DNA of 33,311 nt, taken from assembly GCA_027596195.1 (NCBI GenBank), contig JADGJG010000185.1, forward strand, positions 1-33,311. The letters are read 5' to 3'. Under the pieces are notes generated by a model. The model was given only the letters and a program-made list of their open reading frames with translations. It did not search any database and had not been told where the DNA came from. Made by a program: the position numbers and the translations under genes. This document shows, piece by piece, positions 1 to 9,927 of the stretch (positions within the stretch are counted from its first letter, which is position 1; every line of letters begins with the position of its first letter). The stretch is from Podochytrium sp. JEL0797 (taxonomy: Eukaryota; Chytridiomycota; Chytridiomycetes; Chytridiales; Chytriomycetaceae).

Positions 1-1
1 C

Positions 2-334
2 ATGGGCCGGAACAACACTACCTCTTCCTTCCTTGCTGGTATCGCTGTCAAGAGACTGGTTGCCAGGGACAAGCGGCTGATCCTGCATCGTCTTGATGGC
101 ACACCTCTTGGTTACGTGCCGTTCTCCAAGAAGGCGAAGACATACCGGGGTCATGCCTTGACCAAAGATATTCGCGATTGGAGGAGACCAGATCCCGCTC
201 TTGTGTTGAATACGGCTAGAAGGAGCGGCAAAGCTGGGTCAAGCAACTTTCTGCTTGGTAAAGTGAAGTCATACCAACCCATTTCCCATTCAAAGTCCAT
301 CCGCACGTTCCATGCGACAGGAAGGCAGGCATAG
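2..334 (+). CDS. C-terminal part of an unknown basic protein (partial at left edge)
   Basis: Open frame of 110 residues ending in TAG, followed about 30 bp later by an AATAAA-like polyadenylation signal, which supports a real 3' end. An ATG lies at position 2, but the window begins one base before it, so this may equally be the last exon of a longer gene. The product is basic, with a short stretch (LDGTPLGYVPFSKKAK) resembling a strand-turn-strand element. I do not recognise a family, and no introns are needed in the visible part. Function unknown. Confidence 0.5.
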   Translation: MGRNNTTSSFLAGIAVKRLVARDKRLILHRLDGTPLGYVPFSKKAKTYRGHALTKDIRDWRRPDPALVLNTARRSGKAGSSNFLLGKVKSYQPISHSKSIRTFHATGRQA

Positions 335-409
335 AACTCCTATATTTTCAGTTAAAAGGAATGAAATAAAGGGGACATTTATTGTTTATTTTCAATCGTT
401 CGAATAGAA

Positions 410-904
410 TCAACGGATCAAAGAAATCATTGCAGTCCCTCTCTCGCAATGGGAGCCGTGGCGAACGGAAGTATGCACTGAATCACCCCTGAGTTGCCCA
501 ACGACACCACGGCCTTTGTCGAGCTCATCCCAGTAGTGCCGGTTCTTGCGAGCAATAAAGCCAACATGGCATCCATCCAATACGTCAATGAACACTTTGC
601 AGGCCTGTTGTCCGCTGGAACTATCACCGCTCAATCCTTTTTCAAACCGAACTTGCGTGCCCACAAGCACAGCAGAGCCGCAAACGGCATGCAAATTGCA
701 CTGCCTGCCCCAGTCGGATTCGAGAAGTCCATTCATTTCGATCTCATGTATCGCCTTGTTCGCGCTGCGAGTCTCTTGGTGATGGGGAGGACTGCTTTGG
801 CAAGGAGGAGTGGTCACTTTGCGAGTGCCGAAGAAAGGGTGATTGGGGGGTGTATAGAACGTCTTTTTGCTGCTCCTCTTGGGGTTGCTGAGCGTCACCA
901 TCAT
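410..904 (-). CDS. Small protein, possibly HIRAN-like
   Basis: Single-exon frame of 164 residues starting at the ATG pair near 904; the frame stays open further upstream to 1042, and a later ATG at 736 is another possible start. The N-terminal 50 residues are basic and Pro/Ser-rich. The second half (LVGTQVRFEKG, then KVFIDVLDGCHVGFIARK and VVGQLRGD) is loosely arranged like a HIRAN domain: a leading Val-Gly pair, a strand before an Asp-Gly turn, a Val-Gly-Phe-Ile strand followed by a basic residue, and a last strand. HIRAN domains bind 3' DNA ends in helicases and also occur alone. This is a weak, by-eye resemblance; a plain hypothetical protein is the safe reading. Confidence 0.45.
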   Translation of the reverse strand: MMVTLSNPKRSSKKTFYTPPNHPFFGTRKVTTPPCQSSPPHHQETRSANKAIHEIEMNGLLESDWGRQCNLHAVCGSAVLVGTQVRFEKGLSGDSSSGQQACKVFIDVLDGCHVGFIARKNRHYWDELDKGRGVVGQLRGDSVHTSVRHGSHCERGTAMISLIR

Positions 905-1304
905 TTGTTTGCAACAGAAGGGAGCTGGTTTGCGATTTTCGTGTTGTTTGTACGAAATAAGAAAATGAAATTTTTTTTGTCCTTTTTGCCTCTTGCGTGT
1001 TTTTTGGGGGGATCGCCACCCCTCTGCTTTTTTTCTGTGCATGTCCGATTCATTACCGATTCATGGCTCGCGCTCTCCCACAAAGGACGTGTAGTTTTTT
1101 TGAAGACCCCGTGTTCATCCATTTCGCTGTCGAGCTTTTTGCTTTGGAAAATGAAGCAATCTGGGACCAACGTCCAAATTCCCCGACCCTCATTGGACAT
1201 AATAAAAACTTAGTTGAAGATCCAGAGAGAAGAGTAATCTTTTGAGGAAATCGCGTCTTTTCAAGTTTTCCTCTTGTTTCTGGAAGCTTTTTCACGCTAT
1301 TCGA

Positions 1305-2877
1305 ATGAACACCCACACTGTCCGTGTCACTTTTGCCACACACTCTGCCAAACCAAAGACCTACAAGAATGAGCACCGGATTGCTTTGAATACACAGGAG
1401 GATGCAAAATCGGTTCGACCTCCTTCTAAAAAGCCTCGCGACTCGAGGCATAACGACGCGCAAAAGGTGCTGCAGAAGCTGGCACTTTCCGCAGCAGCAA
1501 ATGCCAAAAAACACTCCTTGCAGTTGCAACCAAAGCAAATTCCCTCCCATCCAAACCAAGCACGCGTTCATTATGTCTCCAGCTCAGAGGACGGTTCGGA
1601 TGTCGACGAGAGCGCTGAGCTTTATACCATTTCCGACACGAGAGAGTGAGTCTAAAGAACTTAATCATTATGAGAAATCGCTTATTTTTCAAATCTCAAG
1701 GTTGAATCGAAATGCCGAATCGAACGAACCCGTGTTTGCTCGCGCGTTCCCAAAAGAAAGACCGTATCTCCAAACCGACAGCAAGTTTGAAAATGAAAGG
1801 AATATTGCTACAAATAACCTGAAGTCCCAACGACCGCCACCCAATATCGTGGATATCAGCCCAGCCAACGATCAGCGATTCGGACCGTTGGATGAATATC
1901 CAAAACCCACTCTGTATGGGGGATATTTGCATTTCGAAGACTGGTCCATGTCAGCCAAAACCTTGCAAGAAGTAGCATCGGATCGTTTATCGGAAAGCGC
2001 GATTCGAAAGTTGTGCAAACAGAAACTGGCAAAACAACCCGATCAGCAGCCGGAAGAGTTTATCGAATCTGCGGCAGTCATTCTTCATGATCTCATCAAG
2101 CCACTCATGAATTCCATTACGATGCCCTCCTCTGTCCGAAGTATTGTCCAGCAAAAAAACTCCAGAGCTCCAGAGCCACCACATCCTCCTCGACAGCAGC
2201 AGTATTCAGGTCCAACCCCAGACTTTGATATATCTCTGTGCCCTGAAAGTCAACCTCCAACGGTCACTTCCGGAACCGAAATTCCACCTCTCTCCCGCTC
2301 CCACTCCACGTTTTCGACCCACTCGCCAGCACCGCCCCCACCGCATCGCGTGATTGCCCATTCCTCAATTCACTCACCCGCGTTCAAACAATTTCGTGTG
2401 GGAAACACATGTCCTCAGCAACAAGTGTTCAAGCGGCAACCCCCGGCCCAAGAAAAACCGCCAGCCGCTCCGATCGAAATACTACTTCAAGTCAAGAAGG
2501 GAACCATTGGCCGCGGGGCAAGTTGGAAAGAGGGCAAAATGCGCATGAATGACGTGGGTCATTGGTTGGTTCTGGCATCCAAAAACTCGAAGCCGGATCT
2601 TCGAAGGGAGGGAAGAGAAGACAGTTCAAGCGTACTTGAGCATCCAGGCTGTACCGGTGGTAGCGGTGTCAATTTGATGGAGTCGCATGATTCTGTCAAA
2701 TATTCTTCAGCCCTGAATGTCAGTGATCATGAGGGTGGTGAAGGTTCCTTTCGGAAATCGACTCGAAGATTTTCAGCGAGCACATCTGGGCTCGCAGGGC
2801 TGATAGAAAGAGCGCAGAACTCGACAACCTTCTCAGACAGAAGCTCAGTCCATTCAAAAAATCAAAAAATTCATTGA
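1305..2877 (+). CDS. 505-aa low-complexity protein of unknown function, two exons
   Basis: Exon 1 is 1305-1645 from an ATG (MNTHTVRVTF). Intron 1646-1700 (55 nt, GTGAGT...CAAG) interrupts a codon in phase 2, and exon 2 (1701-2877) restores the frame exactly. The product is hydrophilic: a basic start, an acidic Ser patch (SSSEDGSDVDES) near residue 90, a more ordered stretch around residues 180-260 (WSMSAKTLQEVASDRL, then ESAAVILHDLIKPL), then Pro/Ser/His-rich sequence. A segment near residue 370 (KKGTIGRGASWKEGK) looks structured. No catalytic motif or membrane segment is visible. Its stop lies only 7 bp from the stop of the converging oxidase gene, so the 3' UTRs must overlap. Function unknown. 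Confidence 0.7.
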
Positions 2878-2884
2878 AAATAAA

Positions 2885-5149
2885 CTAAAAATGTATTTCC
2901 GTGGCAATCGGGATGGTTTCTGAAGTTCCCTGCGTCTCTGTTGCTGACCAATCGGCTGTTTTCTCCGGAGTGTTCGATACAAAATCAGTCAGTTCCCGTC
3001 CAGAAATTGGAATTGTCGAATCCTTCATGGAATCTGTCATGTGCAGCCCTGAAGTTATAACTTGCGACATCGCGTCTGTCTGCGTCGCCGAATCGGTCGT
3101 TTGCGTGACTGAATCTGTCGTTTCCGTTATGGAGTCTGTCATCGGGACCACCGAGCTCATAATTTGCGACACGACGTCTGTCTGTACCGCTGAACCAGTC
3201 GCTTGCATCACAGATTCTGTCGTCTGCGATAAAGTATCTGTCGCCTGCATCCCCGCATTTCCCCCCAACGCAGTCGTTGTTGCCGCCACATTCGCAGCGC
3301 AGGAATCAAACCAATCGTGCGGTATCCTCTCCTGCACGCTCTCGATTCCATCCAAATTGACAAATGTCATTGCCAACCCCGTTGCCATGTGCCAATCGAC
3401 GTGGCAGTGGAAAAGCCAAACACCCGGGTGGTTGAAGTTGACGAGAATATTGACGTATCCCATTGTACAGCCGGCTTCTCCCGTTCCACCGACGCCTCCC
3501 GAACATTGAGGCACCTGAATGGCGTCGCGTCGTGGATATGTGGATGTTGTGGTGTCTCGGTGCAAGAGCTTTCCCGTTCTTAGAACATAAAACGTGTGTC
3601 CATGGAGGTGGAATGTGTGTTCGACGTTGTCCGAGTTTCGGATTTGAATCATGGCCTGGAAAAGGGGGGAGAGAATTTAGCAAAAATATATGAGAAGGAA
3701 AAAACACTGATCCGGACACTTACCCAGCCACTTGCAACAACGATATTGGAAGAAGATGGAATCATGGCAATATTTCCCTCCAACACTGTCTGCAGCGTTG
3801 GCTGAGAAGGCATCAAATATTGCGAGGCATAAAAGTTTGTGCTATCGCTGTGAATCGTGACGGTTGACACAGTCTCCGTTGTGTTTGTTGGAATATCGAC
3901 GCGTGGATCTGGCAAAACGTTGAATGAAAAGTAAAAAATTGGATAGGACGACGACGGTGGAATGGTGGCTGCTGTCAATCCGTTCAATTCTCCCAATTTA
4001 TACACATTGAGTGTATTTGTCCGCGTAGCTTGCGTCGTGGGATGTTCGCATGAAGCCCCAAGATATCTCCAAATCGCCAGCGGCTCCATGATAAGACCAG
4101 TATCGATAACACTGCCTGTGGGAGTGTACATGTCCATGATAAGGGCTCTGAACCAGAAATTTCCGACGGGCTGCGTCGCGTTGATGATGACCGAGTATCG
4201 CTGGGATGTGGAAATGGGCAGGTTGTTGACGACGGTTGGGTTCGTGTAGACTCCATCAGATTCAATTACAGTCATGTTATGACCGTCGAGACTGACTTGA
4301 AATGCGGCGTGGGCGCTCATGTTGATGATTCGGAGGCGATCTGGGAAACCCATCAGCGATTCTTCAAGCGGAAAATACCAACCCACATCGTTTTCCTTGT
4401 ACCACGTTGTAGATCTTATGAGGATCGTTGGGCGTGATGCAAACTCCTGTTGCGAAACTGCAGTTGAACTGCCCAATCGAGTTGATTAAACCCGAATCGG
4501 GAACCGGGTCGAACGCGTCTGTTTCGGTCGAATCAGCAACACACTCAGAGTCCAAAACTAAGTTATATCACATACTGTAATATGTCCTCAGCACTTCATC
4601 TGCTCCGCGATGAAAGTTGTCCGCCAGGGTCACCACAATCTCTTCGTCATAAATTCCAGCATAAGGATCTTGTGGATCGTGAATTATGAAAGGTCCTCTC
4701 AATCCATCAGTATACTGTGACGCGTAATGCGCATGCCACCAATACGTCCCCGTTTGATTTGCGACGGTGAAGTTGTACGTTTTCGACGATCCACTTGGAA
4801 TCAGGCATTGCGTGACCATTCCAGGTCCGTCCATCCACGGTGTATCCTCCTGAAAGAGTCCATGCCAATGAATCGACGTGCTCTCGTTCATGCCGTTATT
4901 CACTTGAATCGACACGAAATCCCCTTTGTTCACGTGAATCGCGTAGTCCAGTACATTGTTGGCTATCATCATGAGTTTTGGGACGCCATCGGGTGCGAGG
5001 ATGCGTTGGCTGAGGTTGAGGGTGAAGTGCTTTGTGGAGGGGGTGCTTGCGGTGGGTGGAGCATCCCGCCTCCGGGAAAAGTGGAGGGGGAGAGGGAGCG
5101 TTGATATTGATGGAAGAAAGAAGATCCAATAGAGAAGGAAGAGTTGCAT
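2885..5149 (-). CDS. Secreted multicopper oxidase (laccase/ferroxidase-like) with repetitive C-terminal tail
   Basis: Four exons: 5149-4576, 4518-4387, 4340-3724, 3655-2885; introns of 57, 46 and 68 nt in phases 1, 1 and 0; product 697 aa. A signal peptide (MQLFLLYWIFFLPSI) precedes three cupredoxin domains. All copper ligand clusters are present: HWHG (94-97), WHAH (138-141), HLHGH (457-461) and HCHVDWH (524-530). Leu is at the T1 axial position, as in Fet3-type and many high-potential enzymes. Such enzymes couple four one-electron oxidations (phenols, Fe(II) or other donors) to reduction of O2 to water outside the cell; the substrate cannot be told from sequence. After about residue 560 comes a Thr/Ser/Met-rich tail built on a 34-residue repeat, absent from the neighbour. 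It is the downstream member of a tandem pair. Confidence 0.92.
3025..3228 (-). repeat. Two 102-bp tandem units encoding the oxidase tail
   Basis: Units 3025-3126 and 3127-3228 align end to end without gaps and encode two diverged 34-residue blocks rich in Thr, Ser, Met, Gln and Asp (for example MTDSITETTDSVTQTTDS). Within each block are shorter 6-8 residue echoes of the type TDSVTQT. Such tails in secreted fungal proteins are usually flexible and O-glycosylated; that role is inferred. Confidence 0.7.
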
Positions 5150-5280
5150 GTGATGTTCGACTGATTGGAATTTTGATGGATTTTCTGAAAATCTTTCCTT
5201 TTCAATCACTTTATTACGCATGCAAACAAAAAATACACATAAATACACACATATACACACACAAACACAAACAAGAATAA
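5149..5280. promoter_or_regulatory. Short intergenic region between the tandem oxidases, with CA-rich tract
   Basis: Only 131 bp separate the stop of the upstream oxidase (5281) from the start codon of the downstream one (5149). The 3' end of the first and the promoter of the second must fit here. It carries a CA-rich tract (about 5234-5272, degenerate ACAC/ATAC units) and an AT-rich stretch. No TATA box can be named with confidence. Confidence 0.4.
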
Positions 5281-7411
5281 TCATGCATGACACGACCCCC
5301 ACCAATCTTTCGGAATCTTTTTTTCCACGCTCGCGATCCCATCATAATTCGCAAACGTGAGCACCAACCCCGTCATCATATGCCATTCTATATGACAATG
5401 AAAAATCCAAGCTCCCGGGTGATCAAAGTTGATGAGAATGTCCACGTATCCCGGAACGCACCCCGTTTCCCCCGTTCCTCCTTGTCCGCCCGAACACTTG
5501 GGGACCTGCACAGCGTCGCGACGCGGGTACGTGGATAGGGTCGAGGAGGAGTCTCTGTGTAAAAGTTTTCCTACTCCAATCACGTAAAACGCGTGGCTGG
5601 AGGGTGTGTCCTAATCAGCAAAACGCAAATGTTGAGCAGAGTGGGCTATCGTACCCGTGCAAATGAAACGTGTGTTCGATATTGTCTGTATTTCGAATTT
5701 GCAGGAACGTCCAGCCGTTCTTGACAGGGACCACATTGAGGGAAGACGGAAGCGTGTGGTTCAGCAACATGCTCTGCAATGTCGGCACTTTTGGAATCAG
5801 ATACTGGCTCCCCAGAAAGTTGGTCTCGTCACTCAAGACGGTGACAGTGGAGATGGACATGTTCGTGATTGGGTCGTAAATGATTGTGAACGAGCTGATT
5901 GTGATGATCAGCAAACCCTACCACAAGAGGAAAAACTTTGAATTGAGGGTCCACTCACAAATAAATATACACATCGTAGTTCGGGAGAGTACTGGCAGTC
6001 AATCCATTCAGTTCTCCAAGCGTGTAAACATTCAGCGGCATCTTGGGGTTCCAAGACACTGCCAGAGGGTCCCCCGATTTGGCGCCGTTGTATCTCAAAA
6101 CGGCCGTGACATTGAAGTTGACTCCGTTCGTGATTTCGGTTCCGGTTGGAGTGTACATGTCCATGATGGTGGCCCGAATCCAGTAGTTGTCGATTGGGGC
6201 AGTTGCGTGAAGAATTACGGAATCTTTACAAAATTTGCGCTTTAGAATCCGAGTCACCCATTAGAATATATAAGCTCTTACATCTCTGTGAGCTTCCAAT
6301 TGGAAACGAGTCCGTAACTGTTGGGTTCGTATATTGGCCGTCCTGTTCAATTACAGTCATGTTGTGGCCGTCGATGCTGAAGGTAAACGCGGCTTCAGCA
6401 CTCATGTTGATGATGCGAAGGCGATAGCGTTTTCCTTTGGAAACGGTGATGTTGGCTAGTGGATGGTCGGGTGTGCACTTCAGAGACGTTGCCGAGCAAT
6501 TGAATCTCCCGGCACCATTGATCAAGCCAGATTCAGGTACAGGGTCAAACGCGTCTGAGTGGAAAACGGGAGGGAAATGAAGTCAGAAAACTCAAAATTC
6601 ATGAATGCGTGTCAGCCATGATATTCCTCACACAAATATTCGGAAAGAACAGTCAATGCGCTCTTGTGGTGATGATCCGAGAGAGTGACAATGATTTCTT
6701 CGTCGTATTCTTTTGCATAGGGGTCTTTCGGGTCGTGAACAATGAAGGGTCCGCGCATTCCGTCCACTGCAAAATCGGGTATATTCAGCTGCCGCAAAAA
6801 CGTAGGTACGCAATCTTACCATACTGTGAAGCATAATGCGCGTGCCACCAAAACGTCCCAGCCTGGTTTCCAGTGCTAAATCGATATGTCAAAGACTTGC
6901 CCTTTGGAATCGGACACTGGGTGACCATGGCCGGCCCATCCATCCACGGAGTTTCCTCCTGAAACAGCCCATGCCAATGAAGCGACGAGGACACGTTCAT
7001 GTGATTGTTGACTGTGACAACCACGAAATCACCCTTGTTCACGTGAATCGCGTAATCCAGCACGTTGTTGGCGACCATCATCAGTTTCGGGACTCCATCG
7101 AGATTCAATACTTTTTGAGTCAGATTGAGGGTGAAAGTTTTGGTGGGGGTGGCCGCACAAGCCGTCTTTGTGGGTGAAGCTTTGTGTTTGGTTTGGAGGC
7201 TGACTTTTGAGGTGGGACTTGTGAAAGACTGTCGGGTTGCCAATTCCATGTTGTGGCCAAAAATCGCGTGTCTGGTTTCTGTTGTCGTTGTAGTTGCAGA
7301 GTATGGGATGGGAAGTGGGGTGGTGGCAGAATTCTTGGCAATTGCGGTAGTGGAAGTAGAAATGGAGGCGGAGGCGACAGCCAACAGGAAGAATACAGAG
7401 CAGCAGCGCAT
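5281..7411 (-). CDS. Secreted multicopper oxidase (laccase/ferroxidase-like), upstream copy
   Basis: Six exons: 7411-6820, 6766-6632, 6554-6282, 6223-5959, 5894-5655, 5596-5281; introns of 53, 77, 58, 64 and 58 nt; product 606 aa. A signal peptide (MRCCSVFFLLAVASASIS) and a Ser/Thr linker of about 65 residues precede the first cupredoxin domain. All copper motifs are intact: HWHG, WWHAHYASQY, HLHGHAFYV (rebuilt across the last intron) and HCHIEWHMMTGL, with Leu at the T1 axial site. Junctions were fixed by matching the neighbour: GKRYRLRIINMSA is shared word for word. It ends soon after the last domain (KDWWGSCHA) and lacks the neighbour's tail. The pair clearly arose by tandem duplication, but only the intron before AFDPVP is common to both. 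Confidence 0.92.
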
Positions 7412-7585
7412 GATGATTTGGTTTGTTGCGATGTGTGTGGGGTGTTTTTGTATTCATGGATTCACCGCTGCTTGGACCAGGGGGCCATGTAAAGGAAAGT
7501 GAAATTCGGTCAAAATCAGTCACCCAAAACGATTCTACAATCGCGGCCATTATTCGCATTCGTAATAAAGTTTATTGGACTTTCA

Positions 7586-8188
<603 letters not shown>

Positions 8189-8238
8189 GTTGTTTTTCGA
8201 AAAAAGAAAAATCAAAAAAAAAATCCAGGGAAACGGAA
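8189..8238. promoter_or_regulatory. 50-bp divergent promoter between TMA7 and DnaJ
   Basis: Only 50 bp separate the two start codons, so transcription start sites and 5' UTRs of both genes must lie in this AT-rich stretch or overlap the opposite gene. It is made of A and T runs around a short palindrome, TTTTTCGAAAAA (about 8194-8205). A near copy of that palindrome lies in the other 50-bp divergent promoter of this window. Confidence 0.55.
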
Positions 8239-9733
8239 ATGGCATCCGGAGCATTGGGAATCGCCGACGCGAGCAGCGCCCTCATCATTGATTTGTACAG
8301 AAATCTCAACTTGGAGAGATCTGCGGACTCGGAGTCTGTGCGGCGGGCGTACAGAAAGATGGCGTTGAAGGTATATTCCTCAAAAACGCGTTCGAAAATC
8401 TCGAAACAACCTAAAGATTACTAATGTGCTCGGGCAGTATCATCCTGACAAAAACAATGCTGCTGATGCGTTCGATCACTTCAAAATGGTATCCGAGGCG
8501 TACGACGTGTTGAGCAATCGTGAGTGTGTGGCTTCCTTTTTGGGGATTTGTCAGTTTTAATAGTCCAACACCCCAATCGCGTTATTCTTTTAGAAAAACT
8601 TCGCGCCATTTACGATCAATATGGAACCGATGGATTGAGAAAGGGGGTTCCCGCGAGAGACGGTATGCAAAAAGATTGCACCCCCTCTTCCCAGTTCACT
8701 CAACCTTCCCCACCTGATTCCAATCCAAAAACAAAAAAAGGATTCGACGGCTACAGCGGCGGCTACTCCTACCACGGCCAGCCCCACGAAACCTTTTCCG
8801 AATTTTTTGGCGGCAAAAACCCGTTCGCCGATTTCTTTGCCGTTCACAACGAAGAAGCGTGTAGCGTTGGCAATCGCCCCTCGAGCGGAACATCTTCCAA
8901 CAAATCCGCGTTCCCTCAAAAGTTTGGCAACAAGTTTGGCGGGATGCACGGCATGAATCACACGAACGCGGCCTTGAGCCCACCCGCGCAGGATGCGGTT
9001 GTGGAGATGCAGTTGGAGGCGACGTTGGAGGAGCTTTATATGGGGAGTGTGAAGAAGGTCAAGGTGTCTAGAAAGGTGCGCGTTTTTTACATCACGTTCC
9101 GACTGCAATGCCGAATCTGTGGAATAATTTCTGAAAACTCCTCAGGTGTTGTCCGAAGACGGAGTCACCACCACCGACGCCGAAAAAGTGCTCACAATCG
9201 AAATTCAAAGGGGTTGGAAAAACGGAACTCGCGTCACGTTCCCGAGAGAAGGGGACCAAGGACCCAACAAAATTCCTGGTACACCGTACTTTCCATTTCC
9301 CAAATATCAATGCATTTCAACTCATCACGCCCGATTTCCATTTTTCTAGCGGACCTCGTTTTCATCATCAAAGAACTCCCACATGCGCGATTCAAGCGTC
9401 AAGGAAACGACCTCGTTGTTTCCACCACCGTGACGCTGGGACAGGCGCTCATTGGATCCATCATCACGGTTCAAACACTAGACGACAGAACGCTTCAAAT
9501 TCCCGTCAATGACGTCGTTCAGTTAAGCAAACTCCACCAAAAAAATCATGCCGTTTTGATAACTCATGCCCTGCCAAAATAGCCCAAACTACGTCAAAGA
9601 AGTGAGCAAAGAAGGCATGCCGATTTCCAAAACGAAGGAGAAGGGAAAGCTGTTGTTGAAATTCGAAATCACGTATCCTACATTCTTGAGCTTGGATCAG
9701 AAGAAGGCAATCAAAGGCGCGTTGCCTTGCTGA
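8239..9733 (+). CDS. Type II DnaJ/Hsp40 co-chaperone (Sis1/DNAJB1/DNAJB13 class)
   Basis: Exons 8239-8370, 8438-8519, 8594-8662, 8741-9075, 9146-9278, 9350-9521 and 9583-9733 give 357 aa. The intron at 8663-8740 is 78 nt and stop-free; if kept, the protein is 383 aa. The J domain holds the HPD motif at residues 46-48 (YHPDKNNAADAF), which stimulates Hsp70 ATPase. A Gly/Phe/Tyr region follows (GGYSYHG, then FSEFFGGKNPF, typical of DNAJB). Then come the two C-terminal beta domains with LEEAL-type start, KVSRK, GTRVTFPREGDQ, ADLVFIIKELPHARFKR and IPVNDVV. The zinc-finger region of type I DnaJ is absent. Sequence signatures resemble DNAJB13-like proteins of flagellated cells as well as general cytosolic Sis1, so the exact subgroup is open. 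Confidence 0.9.
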
Positions 9734-9927
9734 TCTTTTTTTTGACGTTACTGCTTTTTTTGTATTCTTTTTCCTCTATTAAGATAAAGTGCCCCCTTTT
9801 GCTGGTTTTGACACCTTCTCCATCCCCCATACACAAATCACTTTCATTTTTTTATTCTCAACAATTTATTCCTTCGACCCGCACTCCCATCCCTTCACCC
9901 CAACTCCACGACCCCCCTTCCTTCACC
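9734..9927. other. Convergent intergenic region, DnaJ/MSH4
   Basis: A 194-bp gap between two converging genes. It is pyrimidine-rich on the plus strand (T and C runs) and contains no gene or structured element that I can support; it holds the two 3' UTRs. Confidence 0.4.

Noticed and set aside
1402..1700. Continuous plus-strand frame from 1402 as the true start of the 505-aa gene
   Set aside because: It has no ATG at its start and reads as poor protein before 1700; the spliced model from 1305 keeps the frame through consensus splice sites.
5150..5305. Upstream extension of oxidase 1 through a Cys/Val-rich stretch
   Set aside because: This is translation of the CA-rich tract; the ATG at 5149 gives a clean signal peptide.
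2885..7411. Naming the oxidases as Fet3 ferroxidases
   Set aside because: Copper motifs are clear, but the residues that set iron specificity cannot be assigned by eye, and no Ftr1-type permease is adjacent.
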